Part shown: positions 1 to 5,160 of the stretch, one piece after another | How positions within the stretch are numbered: the first letter of the stretch is position 1 | Layout: every line of letters begins with the position of its first letter | Source of the DNA: Gammaproteobacteria bacterium | GTDB lineage: Bacteria > Pseudomonadota > Gammaproteobacteria > Pseudomonadales > Pseudohongiellaceae | Direction: 5' to 3' | Length of the DNA stretch: 5,160 nt | NCBI GenBank assembly: GCA_003451715.1 | Contig: DMJN01000071.1 | Span: 1 to 5,160 of the forward strand | The notes under the pieces: generated by a model | Told to the model about the DNA's origin: nothing | The model's database searches: none | What the model saw: only the letters and a program-made list of their open reading frames with translations | Program-made: the position numbers and the translations under genes

Positions 1-1443
1 GCCTGACATGCGCTCTTCTGGAATAACACCTTCGGGGTAAAAGTAGATGCCAATTTCAGTTTGGTCGGTAACTTCCCTGCCAGAAGTGGTGTAGTGCATC
101 TGCAGGCTCAGGGTGGAACCGGCTTTCAGAAGGCCACCAACCCCTTCGGGGTTCAACGAGACGCTGTTACCAGGAGCATAGCCAGCGATCGAAGCCTGAT
201 CAGGGTCGCCACCGCCACCCAGCAGCGTGCCCACATCGATATCAGGATTCTCCGTAAAAATCTTTTCTATATCAGGAAACTCACCCGCTGCGACAGACGC
301 AAACAGTTCGGCTCGAATTGGAGCGGCTCGCTCTTCAGGCAGACTGTTGATGGCTTCTAAAAACAGTGTCTGAGGATCTACAGCTCCATCCGGAGGTATT
401 ACCGTGGTAATTATATGGTGCAGAACATCCTTCTTGTCCGGAGCCACCTCACTGGCACGAACCCAACGGTCCTCGGTAAGGCCCAGATCGATCGGGAGGT
501 CCATGTAGTCGACAACACCCGTGGCGGGAATAGCCGTAGGTGGAATCGCCACTATCAGGTCGGGCTCGCCCAGCGTCCACTTGGTGTCAGGCCAGACCAG
601 ACCCACCAGTGGATCTGTGTCGCCGTCCAGTGGAGAACCTGCATCGACCCAGCGCACTAGGGTCTGCTGATCTGCGTCGCTGAGATTCATCTCGCCTTTT
701 ATCTTGTGGCCGACCTTGTTGTCAATCTGACCCGGTGGCATACGCCGGGTCATAATCACTTCACGAATCATTGGCGACCAGCCCTGCATGGCCAGCTTAC
801 TGTCCATGGCAAATGGAGCTATACCACCTTCCCGGTGACAGTTCGCGCAGTTCTCAACCACAATCGGTGCAACATCGTTAGTGTAAGAAGGTGCGGAGCT
901 TGCTCCGGCCCCGCTGTAGTCGATGCTCGCACCAGCGCTTGCTACGGCAACCAGGTCGCCACTCTCACCGTCGATCAGTCCTTGTACGGCCTGCACGAGT
1001 TGTGTGTTGACCGGCCCGCGGTACAGTAACTCGAAAGATTTGGGATCATAAACCACTGCTTCATCGAGGCGTGCTATGCCGAGGCTTTCAGATACCAGTT
1101 GTGTATCATCCATCAGCACGGGCAGACCTAATGTCTGTACCGCAGCATCCATTCCGATCGCTGCGCGGTCAGATTGCAGGCCAGGGTTCATCAGAAAGAA
1201 TACAACGCCCTGGGTTGCAAACCTGGATTGCAAGTCGGCTAATGCAGCTACGGCTTCTGAATCCGTAGAACCATTTGCCTGGGGCAGAATCACGATGGCG
1301 CTCTGGTCGTCATACCAGGCCATGTGATGCTGCGTGCCAAGATGGTCAATTAACGAAAAATCGCCAATTCTTTCACCGGCGAACAAGCTGTTAGTAGTCG
1401 AAATCAGAATTGCTATTACAGAAAGGTGCAGGAATTTTTTCAC
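1..1443 (-). CDS. Exported redoxin-like / cytochrome c / copper type II monooxygenase-like fusion protein (3' end beyond window)
   Basis: The frame is open for 481 codons from a GTG at 1443 down to base 1, with no stop, so the C-terminus lies outside the window. Residues 1-22 form a signal peptide (MKKF start, hydrophobic core, likely cleavage SLFA|GE). Residues 23 to about 160 follow the redoxin pattern (GVVFFLMNP, then LPVLMDD, then a VVYDP...YRG end), but the position of the usual catalytic Cys reads PQANGST and the domain has no cysteine. Residues 186-272 are a c-type cytochrome domain: C199-A-N-C202-H203 is the heme site, and M235 in RRMPPG is the likely axial ligand. From about 285 onward it resembles the N-terminal domain of PHM/DBH copper type II monooxygenases: EDRWVRA, H342-H343 in VLHHI, and H450 in LQMHYTT as candidate copper ligands. 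The second copper domain would be encoded beyond the edge. It probably acts in the periplasm in copper- and heme-linked oxidation; the substrate is unknown. It is read divergently from the gene at 1801. Confidence 0.85.
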   Translation of the reverse strand, partial: MKKFLHLSVIAILISTTNSLFAGERIGDFSLIDHLGTQHHMAWYDDQSAIVILPQANGSTDSEAVAALADLQSRFATQGVVFFLMNPGLQSDRAAIGMDAAVQTLGLPVLMDDTQLVSESLGIARLDEAVVYDPKSFELLYRGPVNTQLVQAVQGLIDGESGDLVAVASAGASIDYSGAGASSAPSYTNDVAPIVVENCANCHREGGIAPFAMDSKLAMQGWSPMIREVIMTRRMPPGQIDNKVGHKIKGEMNLSDADQQTLVRWVDAGSPLDGDTDPLVGLVWPDTKWTLGEPDLIVAIPPTAIPATGVVDYMDLPIDLGLTEDRWVRASEVAPDKKDVLHHIITTVIPPDGAVDPQTLFLEAINSLPEERAAPIRAELFASVAAGEFPDIEKIFTENPDIDVGTLLGGGGDPDQASIAGYAPGNSVSLNPEGVGGLLKAGSTLSLQMHYTTSGREVTDQTEIGIYFYPEGVIPEERMSG

Positions 1444-1451
1444 GAAGTGAT

Positions 1452-1457
1452 CCCCTT
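1452..1457 (-). promoter_or_regulatory. Ribosome binding site AAGGGG fixing the GTG start at 1443
   Basis: Read on the minus strand, AAGGGG lies 8 bases before the GTG at 1443-1441. An in-frame TAA at 1458-1456 overlaps the site, so no start further upstream is possible in this frame. The signal peptide begins immediately at this GTG, which agrees with the choice. Confidence 0.7.
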
Positions 1458-1623
1458 AAAAAGTTTGTCTGGGAGTGAATGGTATAACCAGGAGCCCTAG
1501 TCTACTGGTTTCTTGCGGGATTGCAGCTAATTTCTTGCTTTTTTGTTACCAAGTTACCCAAATAGGCTACAGGCCAGTATTCATGCAGGTCTTCGCTCTT
1601 TGAAGCAGCATATTGCCTGTGTC

Positions 1624-1646
1624 TGGAAAATTAGCGATATTTTCCA
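1624..1646. repeat. Perfect 8-bp-arm inverted repeat, candidate operator
   Basis: The arms TGGAAAAT (1624-1631) and ATTTTCCA (1639-1646) are exact reverse complements around a 7-base spacer, TAGCGAT. The 23-bp dyad lies about 155 bases before the ATG at 1801 and about 180 bases before the divergent GTG at 1443, and no T-tract follows it. A dimeric regulator binding site is therefore more likely than a terminator. I cannot assign the regulator family. The binding role is inferred from symmetry and position. Confidence 0.45.
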
Positions 1647-1800
1647 ATTTGCTCCATCTATAAGAAAGGCTGCTCTTAAATAGTTACTAGATTTTCAAAA
1701 TTATTCTACAGGCCCCGAAATCGCCGGATCTGTTCAATAAGTGATCAATCGCGTAAAAAAAATCAAAAAAAGTCGCAACTTTCTCCTACACTTCGAGTTT

Positions 1801-2883
1801 ATGCTGACCAACATCGAACAAGAGTTGCAAGCCAATCAGTGTTGGCAACTGAAGAAAACGGCCACAGCCCATCGCTTCGATGAAGTGCTTCTGCGCAATG
1901 AATTTCTCCCTGCGAAGGTGCAGCAACAGCAGTTGACTCAGGCGCTTAGGCGAATCCTGCAACACTGCTATGACGTGGTTCCCTATTACCGACAATTGTT
2001 CCGGGAATTGAATATCAGCCGACGTCAATTACGGGATAGGCAAGTGCTGAGTGACATTCCGGTGCTGGAGAAAGTTACTGTCGATGAACATTCTGAAGGC
2101 ATGCAAACTGTTCATCTCTGGCCGGGTCACAAGAAGGCCGGCAGTTCCCGAGCATCGGGAATTAGTGATAAGCCGCGCATCATTCGCCAGACCGACCACA
2201 GCCTCGGGATGTTTCGATGGCTCAAACAGCGCGAACTAAGGTGGTTTAGATTCGATCCCGCAGGCTCGATGCTTTCTATTCGCCCCAGCGCCGAACTGCC
2301 AAGGATGCCCGACGGTTCCTATATACCCGATAAAACCTTTTTGAAGCTGGCGGCATGGCCTGTTCTCGGTGGATTGTTCGAGACGGGCGAAGCCTGGGCG
2401 CTCAACGACACTAACCCGATTGACGATCAGCTGAAGGCGATGACCGAAATCAATCCGACCTACCTGGTAATACAGGCGGCGAATCTGGAACACTTGTCTG
2501 AGCAGAGCTTCGGGGCAGAAGTATTGCAGAACTTGCAGGGGGTGCTGGTGATTTCTCAGCCGCTGGCGCCCACCGCAAAGGCATCTATCGAGAATAAGCT
2601 GCAGCTTGTCCTTCAGCAGAACTATGGTCTCAGCGAACTGGGCCTGGTAGCGAGCTATTGTACCGAAGGAGGGCGCTTCCATGTGCATGCGGAGCACTGC
2701 CATGTGGAAATCGTGAAATCCGATGGCGTGGGCTGTGAGCCAGGGGAGACCGGAAAGTTGTTGGTGACAGGATTGAGCAATCCCGCCATGCCACTCATTC
2801 GCTATGAGACGGGCGATCTTGCCAAGGCGGTTGAAGGGCCCTGCCCCTGTGGCAGAACGCTGCCTTCGTTTATAGCTCCATAG
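1801..2883 (+). CDS. PaaK/CapK-like adenylate-forming enzyme, C-terminally truncated, possible pseudogene
   Basis: This is a 360-residue protein from the ATG at 1801; the frame extends back to a GTG at 1741, giving 380 residues, but neither start has a clear ribosome binding site. The ATG is preferred because the extra 20 codons are A-rich and unlike the family. In 380-residue numbering, a typical PaaK-family entry segment occurs at 70-86 (LRRILQHCYDVVPYYR), DIPVLEK at 105-111, the adenylation motif YGLSELG at 295-301, the motif RYETGDLA at 354-361, and the CPCGRTLP turn at 368-375. Family members activate carboxylic acids as acyl-AMP and usually pass them to CoA. Two defects are visible. The P-loop, normally SGTTGKP-like, reads SGISDKP (139-145). 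The protein also stops at a TAG about five residues after CGRTLP, so the C-terminal domain with the GRxxD hinge and catalytic lysine is missing. The substrate is unknown, and it is probably inactive as a ligase. It converges with the SMP-30-like gene 81 bases downstream. Confidence 0.75.
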   Translation: MLTNIEQELQANQCWQLKKTATAHRFDEVLLRNEFLPAKVQQQQLTQALRRILQHCYDVVPYYRQLFRELNISRRQLRDRQVLSDIPVLEKVTVDEHSEGMQTVHLWPGHKKAGSSRASGISDKPRIIRQTDHSLGMFRWLKQRELRWFRFDPAGSMLSIRPSAELPRMPDGSYIPDKTFLKLAAWPVLGGLFETGEAWALNDTNPIDDQLKAMTEINPTYLVIQAANLEHLSEQSFGAEVLQNLQGVLVISQPLAPTAKASIENKLQLVLQQNYGLSELGLVASYCTEGGRFHVHAEHCHVEIVKSDGVGCEPGETGKLLVTGLSNPAMPLIRYETGDLAKAVEGPCPCGRTLPSFIAP

Positions 2884-2891
2884 GATTGATT

Positions 2892-2914
2892 GCGGAGACT
2901 TGCTGGTCTACCGC
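2892..2914 (+). terminator. Weak hairpin after the adenylate-forming enzyme gene
   Basis: GCGGAGAC (2892-2899) pairs with GTCT-A-CCGC (2906-2914) as an 8-bp stem with one bulged A at 2910 and a six-base loop, TTGCTG. It starts 9 bases after the TAG stop. Only a short TTT at 2918-2920 follows, so it is a poor intrinsic terminator for the plus strand. No T-tract supports it on the opposite strand. It could also be a chance pairing in leftover coding sequence. Confidence 0.25.
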
Positions 2915-2964
2915 CAGTTTATGCTTACTCTTGTCATCACAGCGTTCATTGGCTGCTATGTAGA

Positions 2965-3861
2965 CTAACGACTCGCAGTTACATTCATTCGAATCGAGTA
3001 GAGTCCGGTTCGTGCCGTCATATAGAGTGTTTTTCCATCGGCACCACCGAAGCCAACATTGGCCGGCATTTGTGGCGTCTCGATAAACTCAATTTGCTCG
3101 CCGCGGGGATTGCGGATACTGACCCCGCCTATCCAGGTTAGATACACATTGCCGCGTTCATCCATGGTCATGCCGTCGGAGCCCTGATCGGCAAATTCAG
3201 ACCGGTTCGAAAGGCTGCCGTCGGGATCGATATCGAAACGATAGATTTTGCGCGTCTCGGTACTGGCCAAATAGAGTATCCGGCCGTCCTCGGTACCGAC
3301 GATACCGTTAGGCTTGGGGATGTCCAGGATTACCGGGGCAACGCTTCCTCGATCCGAACTCACACGATAGACGTATTCACCGGGTTGAGATGGAGCACCT
3401 TCAGGAAATTGGTAACGGGGATCGGTGAAATAGATACTGCCATTGGGATGAACCCACACGTCATTGGGGCTGTTAAAGGGCAGACCGTTATAGCTATCGA
3501 CAATGACGCTAATATTGCCCTGGCTATCCATGCGGGTAAGCCGCTGTCCCGACTGCTCGCAGATCAGCAGCGATCCATCCAGGTCCAGGGTTAAGCCATT
3601 GGCATGATTGCTCGGCTCGTAGGCAGAAGAAATTTCACCATCAAGCGACATCCTGTGGACGCGATTGTTATTTATGTCGGTGAAGTACAAGCTGCCGTCC
3701 TTGTCCGTCACGGGACCTTCCAGAAAAGCGAAACCGCCCTGTACTTCCTCGACTTCGGCTCCCCGCGCTATCAAGCCAGAATCCTGTGCCTGTGTTGCCG
3801 AACTGAATAACAAGGCAATAATGCCCAGGTGTACGAAAACTGATTTATGTGGGTTACCCAT
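2965..3861 (-). CDS. Exported SMP-30/gluconolactonase/LRE family protein
   Basis: This is an intact 298-residue protein from the ATG at 3861 to a TAG at 2967-2965. A GAGAG stretch lies 7 bases before the start. Residues 1-25 form a signal peptide (hydrophobic HLGIIALLF, likely cleavage TQA|QD), so the mature protein is periplasmic or secreted. The rest is a six-bladed beta-propeller of the SMP-30/regucalcin type, with repeated blade strands of the form DGSLYFTD (55-62), NGSIYFTD (140-147) and RGNVYLTW (236-243). By alignment to regucalcin from memory, metal-site residues are E48 in FLEGPV, N185 in KPNGI and D229 in GSDGMTMD, with N133 in SPNDV also lining the site; all are present. Family members hydrolyse sugar lactones or related esters using a divalent metal. 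The actual substrate here is not shown by the sequence. It is transcribed towards the truncated adenylating gene and divergently from the M28 peptidase, with a 108-base gap to the latter. Confidence 0.9.
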   Translation of the reverse strand: MGNPHKSVFVHLGIIALLFSSATQAQDSGLIARGAEVEEVQGGFAFLEGPVTDKDGSLYFTDINNNRVHRMSLDGEISSAYEPSNHANGLTLDLDGSLLICEQSGQRLTRMDSQGNISVIVDSYNGLPFNSPNDVWVHPNGSIYFTDPRYQFPEGAPSQPGEYVYRVSSDRGSVAPVILDIPKPNGIVGTEDGRILYLASTETRKIYRFDIDPDGSLSNRSEFADQGSDGMTMDERGNVYLTWIGGVSIRNPRGEQIEFIETPQMPANVGFGGADGKTLYMTARTGLYSIRMNVTASR

Positions 3862-3880
3862 TCTGGTTCTCTCGTTGATT

Positions 3881-3914
3881 GGCTGAAGGTGCTTCCTGGC
3901 AGTCTACTTCAGCC
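3881..3914. repeat. Perfect 8-bp inverted repeat between the SMP-30-like and M28 peptidase genes
   Basis: GGCTGAAG (3881-3888) and CTTCAGCC (3907-3914) are exact reverse complements separated by 18 bases. The pair lies in the 108-base divergent gap, 20 bases before the minus-strand ATG at 3861 and 56 bases before the plus-strand ATG at 3970. It could be a two-half-site operator shared by both genes or a hairpin in the leader of the SMP-30-like mRNA. I found no clear promoter hexamers around it. The regulatory role is inferred from position. Confidence 0.35.
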
Positions 3915-3969
3915 TTGCGGACTTTGCAGTACTGGTAACTGGTGCCTGTTTCGCCTTAGACTCTGGAAT

Positions 3970-4851
3970 ATGCGGCCACGACAATTCTCATACAGCAAAC
4001 TGCTACTGGCATCGGCAATGGTCTCCATTTTGCCCGTTGTGGCCGTGGCTCAGCCGGAGTCGCAAGTCGCGCCATGGTTCGGTATCGCCTTACCACCAGC
4101 CCTTGTTCCTCATTCCAATCCTGTCGCCATCGGCAGCAGGGGGCCGGCACCTGCAGTAGTTCCGGAAGGTGAGGAGGAATATTTCGAACTGGAAGGGCGT
4201 CGGCTTGGCTATGATCTTGAGCGCATTGTCGACTTCTCCCGGCAGAGCAGGCTGAACCAGGAATTCGGTTCTGATCAGCTCTGGGGTCGGGTCAGTGGTT
4301 TTTCTTCCGGTGAAACCACGGTACGCTGGGCAGCAGAGCGCTTACGCGATGCAGGCATAGAAGACGTCAGGTTTCAGCGCTTCAACCAGGAACCGGACGC
4401 CAGGCTGTGGCTCCCCCGCCAATGGGAGCTGCGTCTGCTGGGCAATTCCCAGTTTGGTGAGGGCAGCGAAGACATCATTCTGCAGACCGCCATGCCACTG
4501 GCACCGTCGGATATAGAGGGTGGCGATTTAACCGCGTCCATCGTCTACGTGGGCAAGGGCAGCGCGGCGGAACTATTGAATGTCGACCTGCAGGGGAAAA
4601 TTGCCATCCAACACATAACACCACAGGCACATCTGGTGTTTGAACGAGGCACGGCAGTTCCCCAGGCGAGAGTGCTGTTTGAGCGCGGTGCCGTAGCGGT
4701 GATCAATCTGGTGGACCTGCCCGGCAATCAGCGTGTCAGAGATTTCAGCAATTGCGGAGGACCCTGTTTTAATCTGGGTGGACAAGACAGTTGGTTTCTC
4801 ACTCAGGTAATGAATGCTGCGGCCAACGGAGGTGTGTTTGAGCAATTGTAA
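3970..4851 (+). CDS. M28 family metallopeptidase, N-terminal part (ended by in-frame TAA)
   Basis: This is a 293-residue N-terminal portion of an exported M28-type zinc peptidase. The frame is open from an ATG at 3847, but that start lies inside the divergent gene. The ATG at 3970 begins a signal peptide directly (R2, R4, K10, then hydrophobic LLLASAMVSILPVVAVA, likely cleavage AVA|QP). Residues 80-135 contain the helical region usual before the peptidase domain (GETTVRWAAERLRDAGIEDV). Residues about 165-285 resemble a protease-associated (PA) insert: IVYVGKGSAAELLNVDLQGK, GAVAVINLVD, then C262-GGP-C266-FNLGG. A TAA at 4849-4851 ends it before the metal-binding domain. The same frame then continues at 4852 with the missing peptidase sequence, so this is one gene cut by a nonsense codon. 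Alone, this part carries no metal ligands and cannot be a peptidase. There is no strong ribosome binding site at 3970. Confidence 0.8.
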   Translation: MRPRQFSYSKLLLASAMVSILPVVAVAQPESQVAPWFGIALPPALVPHSNPVAIGSRGPAPAVVPEGEEEYFELEGRRLGYDLERIVDFSRQSRLNQEFGSDQLWGRVSGFSSGETTVRWAAERLRDAGIEDVRFQRFNQEPDARLWLPRQWELRLLGNSQFGEGSEDIILQTAMPLAPSDIEGGDLTASIVYVGKGSAAELLNVDLQGKIAIQHITPQAHLVFERGTAVPQARVLFERGAVAVINLVDLPGNQRVRDFSNCGGPCFNLGGQDSWFLTQVMNAAANGGVFEQL

Positions 4852-5160
4852 ATGCAGCTGAGTCTGCAATCTCAGACATATAACGATCTGAATGCCTTGA
4901 ATGCGATAGGAGTAATACCCGGTAGAGCAAGTGAGCAGACCATCGTATTAAATGCTCATGCCGATGCCTGGTTTGATGGCGCCGGGGATAACGGCGATGG
5001 CTTGTCGGTATTGTTGGCGATGGCCCGGCATTTTGCAAAGCCGGAAAATCAATTACTACGCACGCTGGTGCTGGTGGTGAGTGCCGGACACCACACTACC
5101 GGTCTCAACGGACCGCGCAATGCAGTACGCATGAATCCAGATGTGTTTCAGAATGCGCTG
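4852..5160 (+). CDS. M28 family metallopeptidase, catalytic part, same frame after the stop (3' end beyond window)
   Basis: These 103 codons, open to the right edge, follow the TAA at 4849-4851 without a frame change and begin with an ATG that directly abuts it (TAAATG). In its own numbering, IVLNAHADAWFDGAGDNGDG (31-50) is the M28 metal-site signature: H36 and D38 in HAD, and D46 in GAGDNG as the bridging ligand. A helix (LSVLLAMARHFA) and a strand, TLVLVVSAG (71-79), follow. The strand is followed by HHTTGLNG, where most M28 enzymes have EE followed by a GLLGS-like stretch; the catalytic Glu and its neighbouring ligand are thus replaced by H80-H81. Together with the upstream 293 residues this forms a normal-order peptidase: signal peptide, PA-like insert, catalytic domain. 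Separate translation would require restart at the ATG at 4852 or readthrough of the TAA. A restarted product would lack a signal peptide. Otherwise the gene is a pseudogene, or the stop is a sequence error. Confidence 0.75.
   Translation, partial: MQLSLQSQTYNDLNALNAIGVIPGRASEQTIVLNAHADAWFDGAGDNGDGLSVLLAMARHFAKPENQLLRTLVLVVSAGHHTTGLNGPRNAVRMNPDVFQNAL

Larger units (their letters stand above)
1444..1800. other. Divergent intergenic region without a recognisable gene
   Basis: This stretch of about 357 bases separates the minus-strand cytochrome fusion gene from the plus-strand adenylate-forming enzyme, so promoters for both should lie here. I see no convincing -35/-10 pair on either strand, only AT-rich stretches such as TATAAG at about 1660 and TATACC near 1481 on the minus strand. 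It holds the inverted repeat at 1624-1646, described separately, and two poly-A runs (1755-1762 and 1765-1771) just before the ATG at 1801. The frame of the downstream gene is open back to a GTG at 1741, but the stretch 1741-1800 is lysine/asparagine-rich and does not look like family sequence. Confidence 0.6.

Noticed and set aside
61..1327. Several plus-strand open frames of 65-107 codons at 61-360, 415-660, 706-1029, 1071-1268 and 1076-1327
   Set aside because: They lie antisense to the 481-codon cytochrome/copper fusion gene, which carries recognisable domains throughout; their translations show no family features.
1480..1510. Small dyads TGGT-ATA-ACCA (1480-1490) and AACCAG...CTGGTT (1486-1510)
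   Set aside because: The arms are only 4-6 bases long and overlap each other; such pairs are expected by chance in 300 bases.
1549..1559. Direct repeat of GTTACC near 1546-1559
   Set aside because: Two short copies only, with no flanking array; not enough for a repeat element or CRISPR.
2236..2703. Minus-strand open frame of 155 codons
   Set aside because: It is fully antisense to the adenylate-forming enzyme, whose motifs are clear; the antisense translation is Arg/Gln-rich and lacks recognisable motifs.
2881..2893. TAG and TGA as possible recoded codons in the adenylating gene
   Set aside because: Two stops occur within a few codons and the following frame does not resemble the family, so readthrough or recoding is not supported.
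3847..3969. N-terminal extension of the M28 frame from the ATG at 3847
   Set aside because: It overlaps the start of the divergent SMP-30-like gene and would bury the signal peptide 41 residues inside; the ATG at 3970 is more sensible.
4545..5038. Minus-strand open frames at 4545-4727, 4573-4869 and 4799-5038
   Set aside because: They are antisense to the M28 peptidase sequence and have no recognisable features.

Overview
The window looks like chromosomal DNA of a Gram-negative bacterium. Three of its four genes encode proteins with Sec signal peptides, including a periplasmic-type c-heme protein. The protein families and moderate base composition fit a marine-type gammaproteobacterium, but this is an inference from family distribution and no marker gene is present. 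I see no rRNA, tRNA, insertion sequence, integrase or CRISPR array.

Layout. Positions 1-1443 (minus strand, running off the left edge) hold a large exported fusion protein: a redoxin-like domain without cysteines, a cytochrome c domain with a CANCH heme site, and a domain resembling the copper-binding half of peptidylglycine/dopamine monooxygenases. Positions 1444-1800 are a divergent intergenic region with an 8-bp-arm inverted repeat at 1624-1646. Positions 1801-2883 (plus strand) encode a PaaK/CapK-like adenylate-forming enzyme that ends before its C-terminal domain and has a degenerate P-loop. Positions 2965-3861 (minus strand) encode an intact exported SMP-30/gluconolactonase-like six-bladed propeller protein that converges on it. 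A 108-bp divergent gap with another perfect 8-bp inverted repeat follows. From 3970 to the right edge (plus strand) lies an exported M28-type peptidase gene split by one in-frame TAA at 4849-4851; the reading frame continues unchanged after it.

The genes do not form an obvious operon. The arrangement is divergent, convergent, divergent, and each gene appears to be its own transcription unit. The shared theme is export to the periplasm or beyond: a redox/copper protein, a lactonase-like hydrolase and a peptidase. Two of the four genes look damaged, so this may be a decaying accessory region, or the sequence may carry point errors at those places. I found no convincing new multi-gene system. 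The most notable items are the Cys-less redoxin domain fused to cytochrome c and copper domains, the nonsense-split peptidase with a GHH in place of the usual EE, and the truncated adenylating enzyme.
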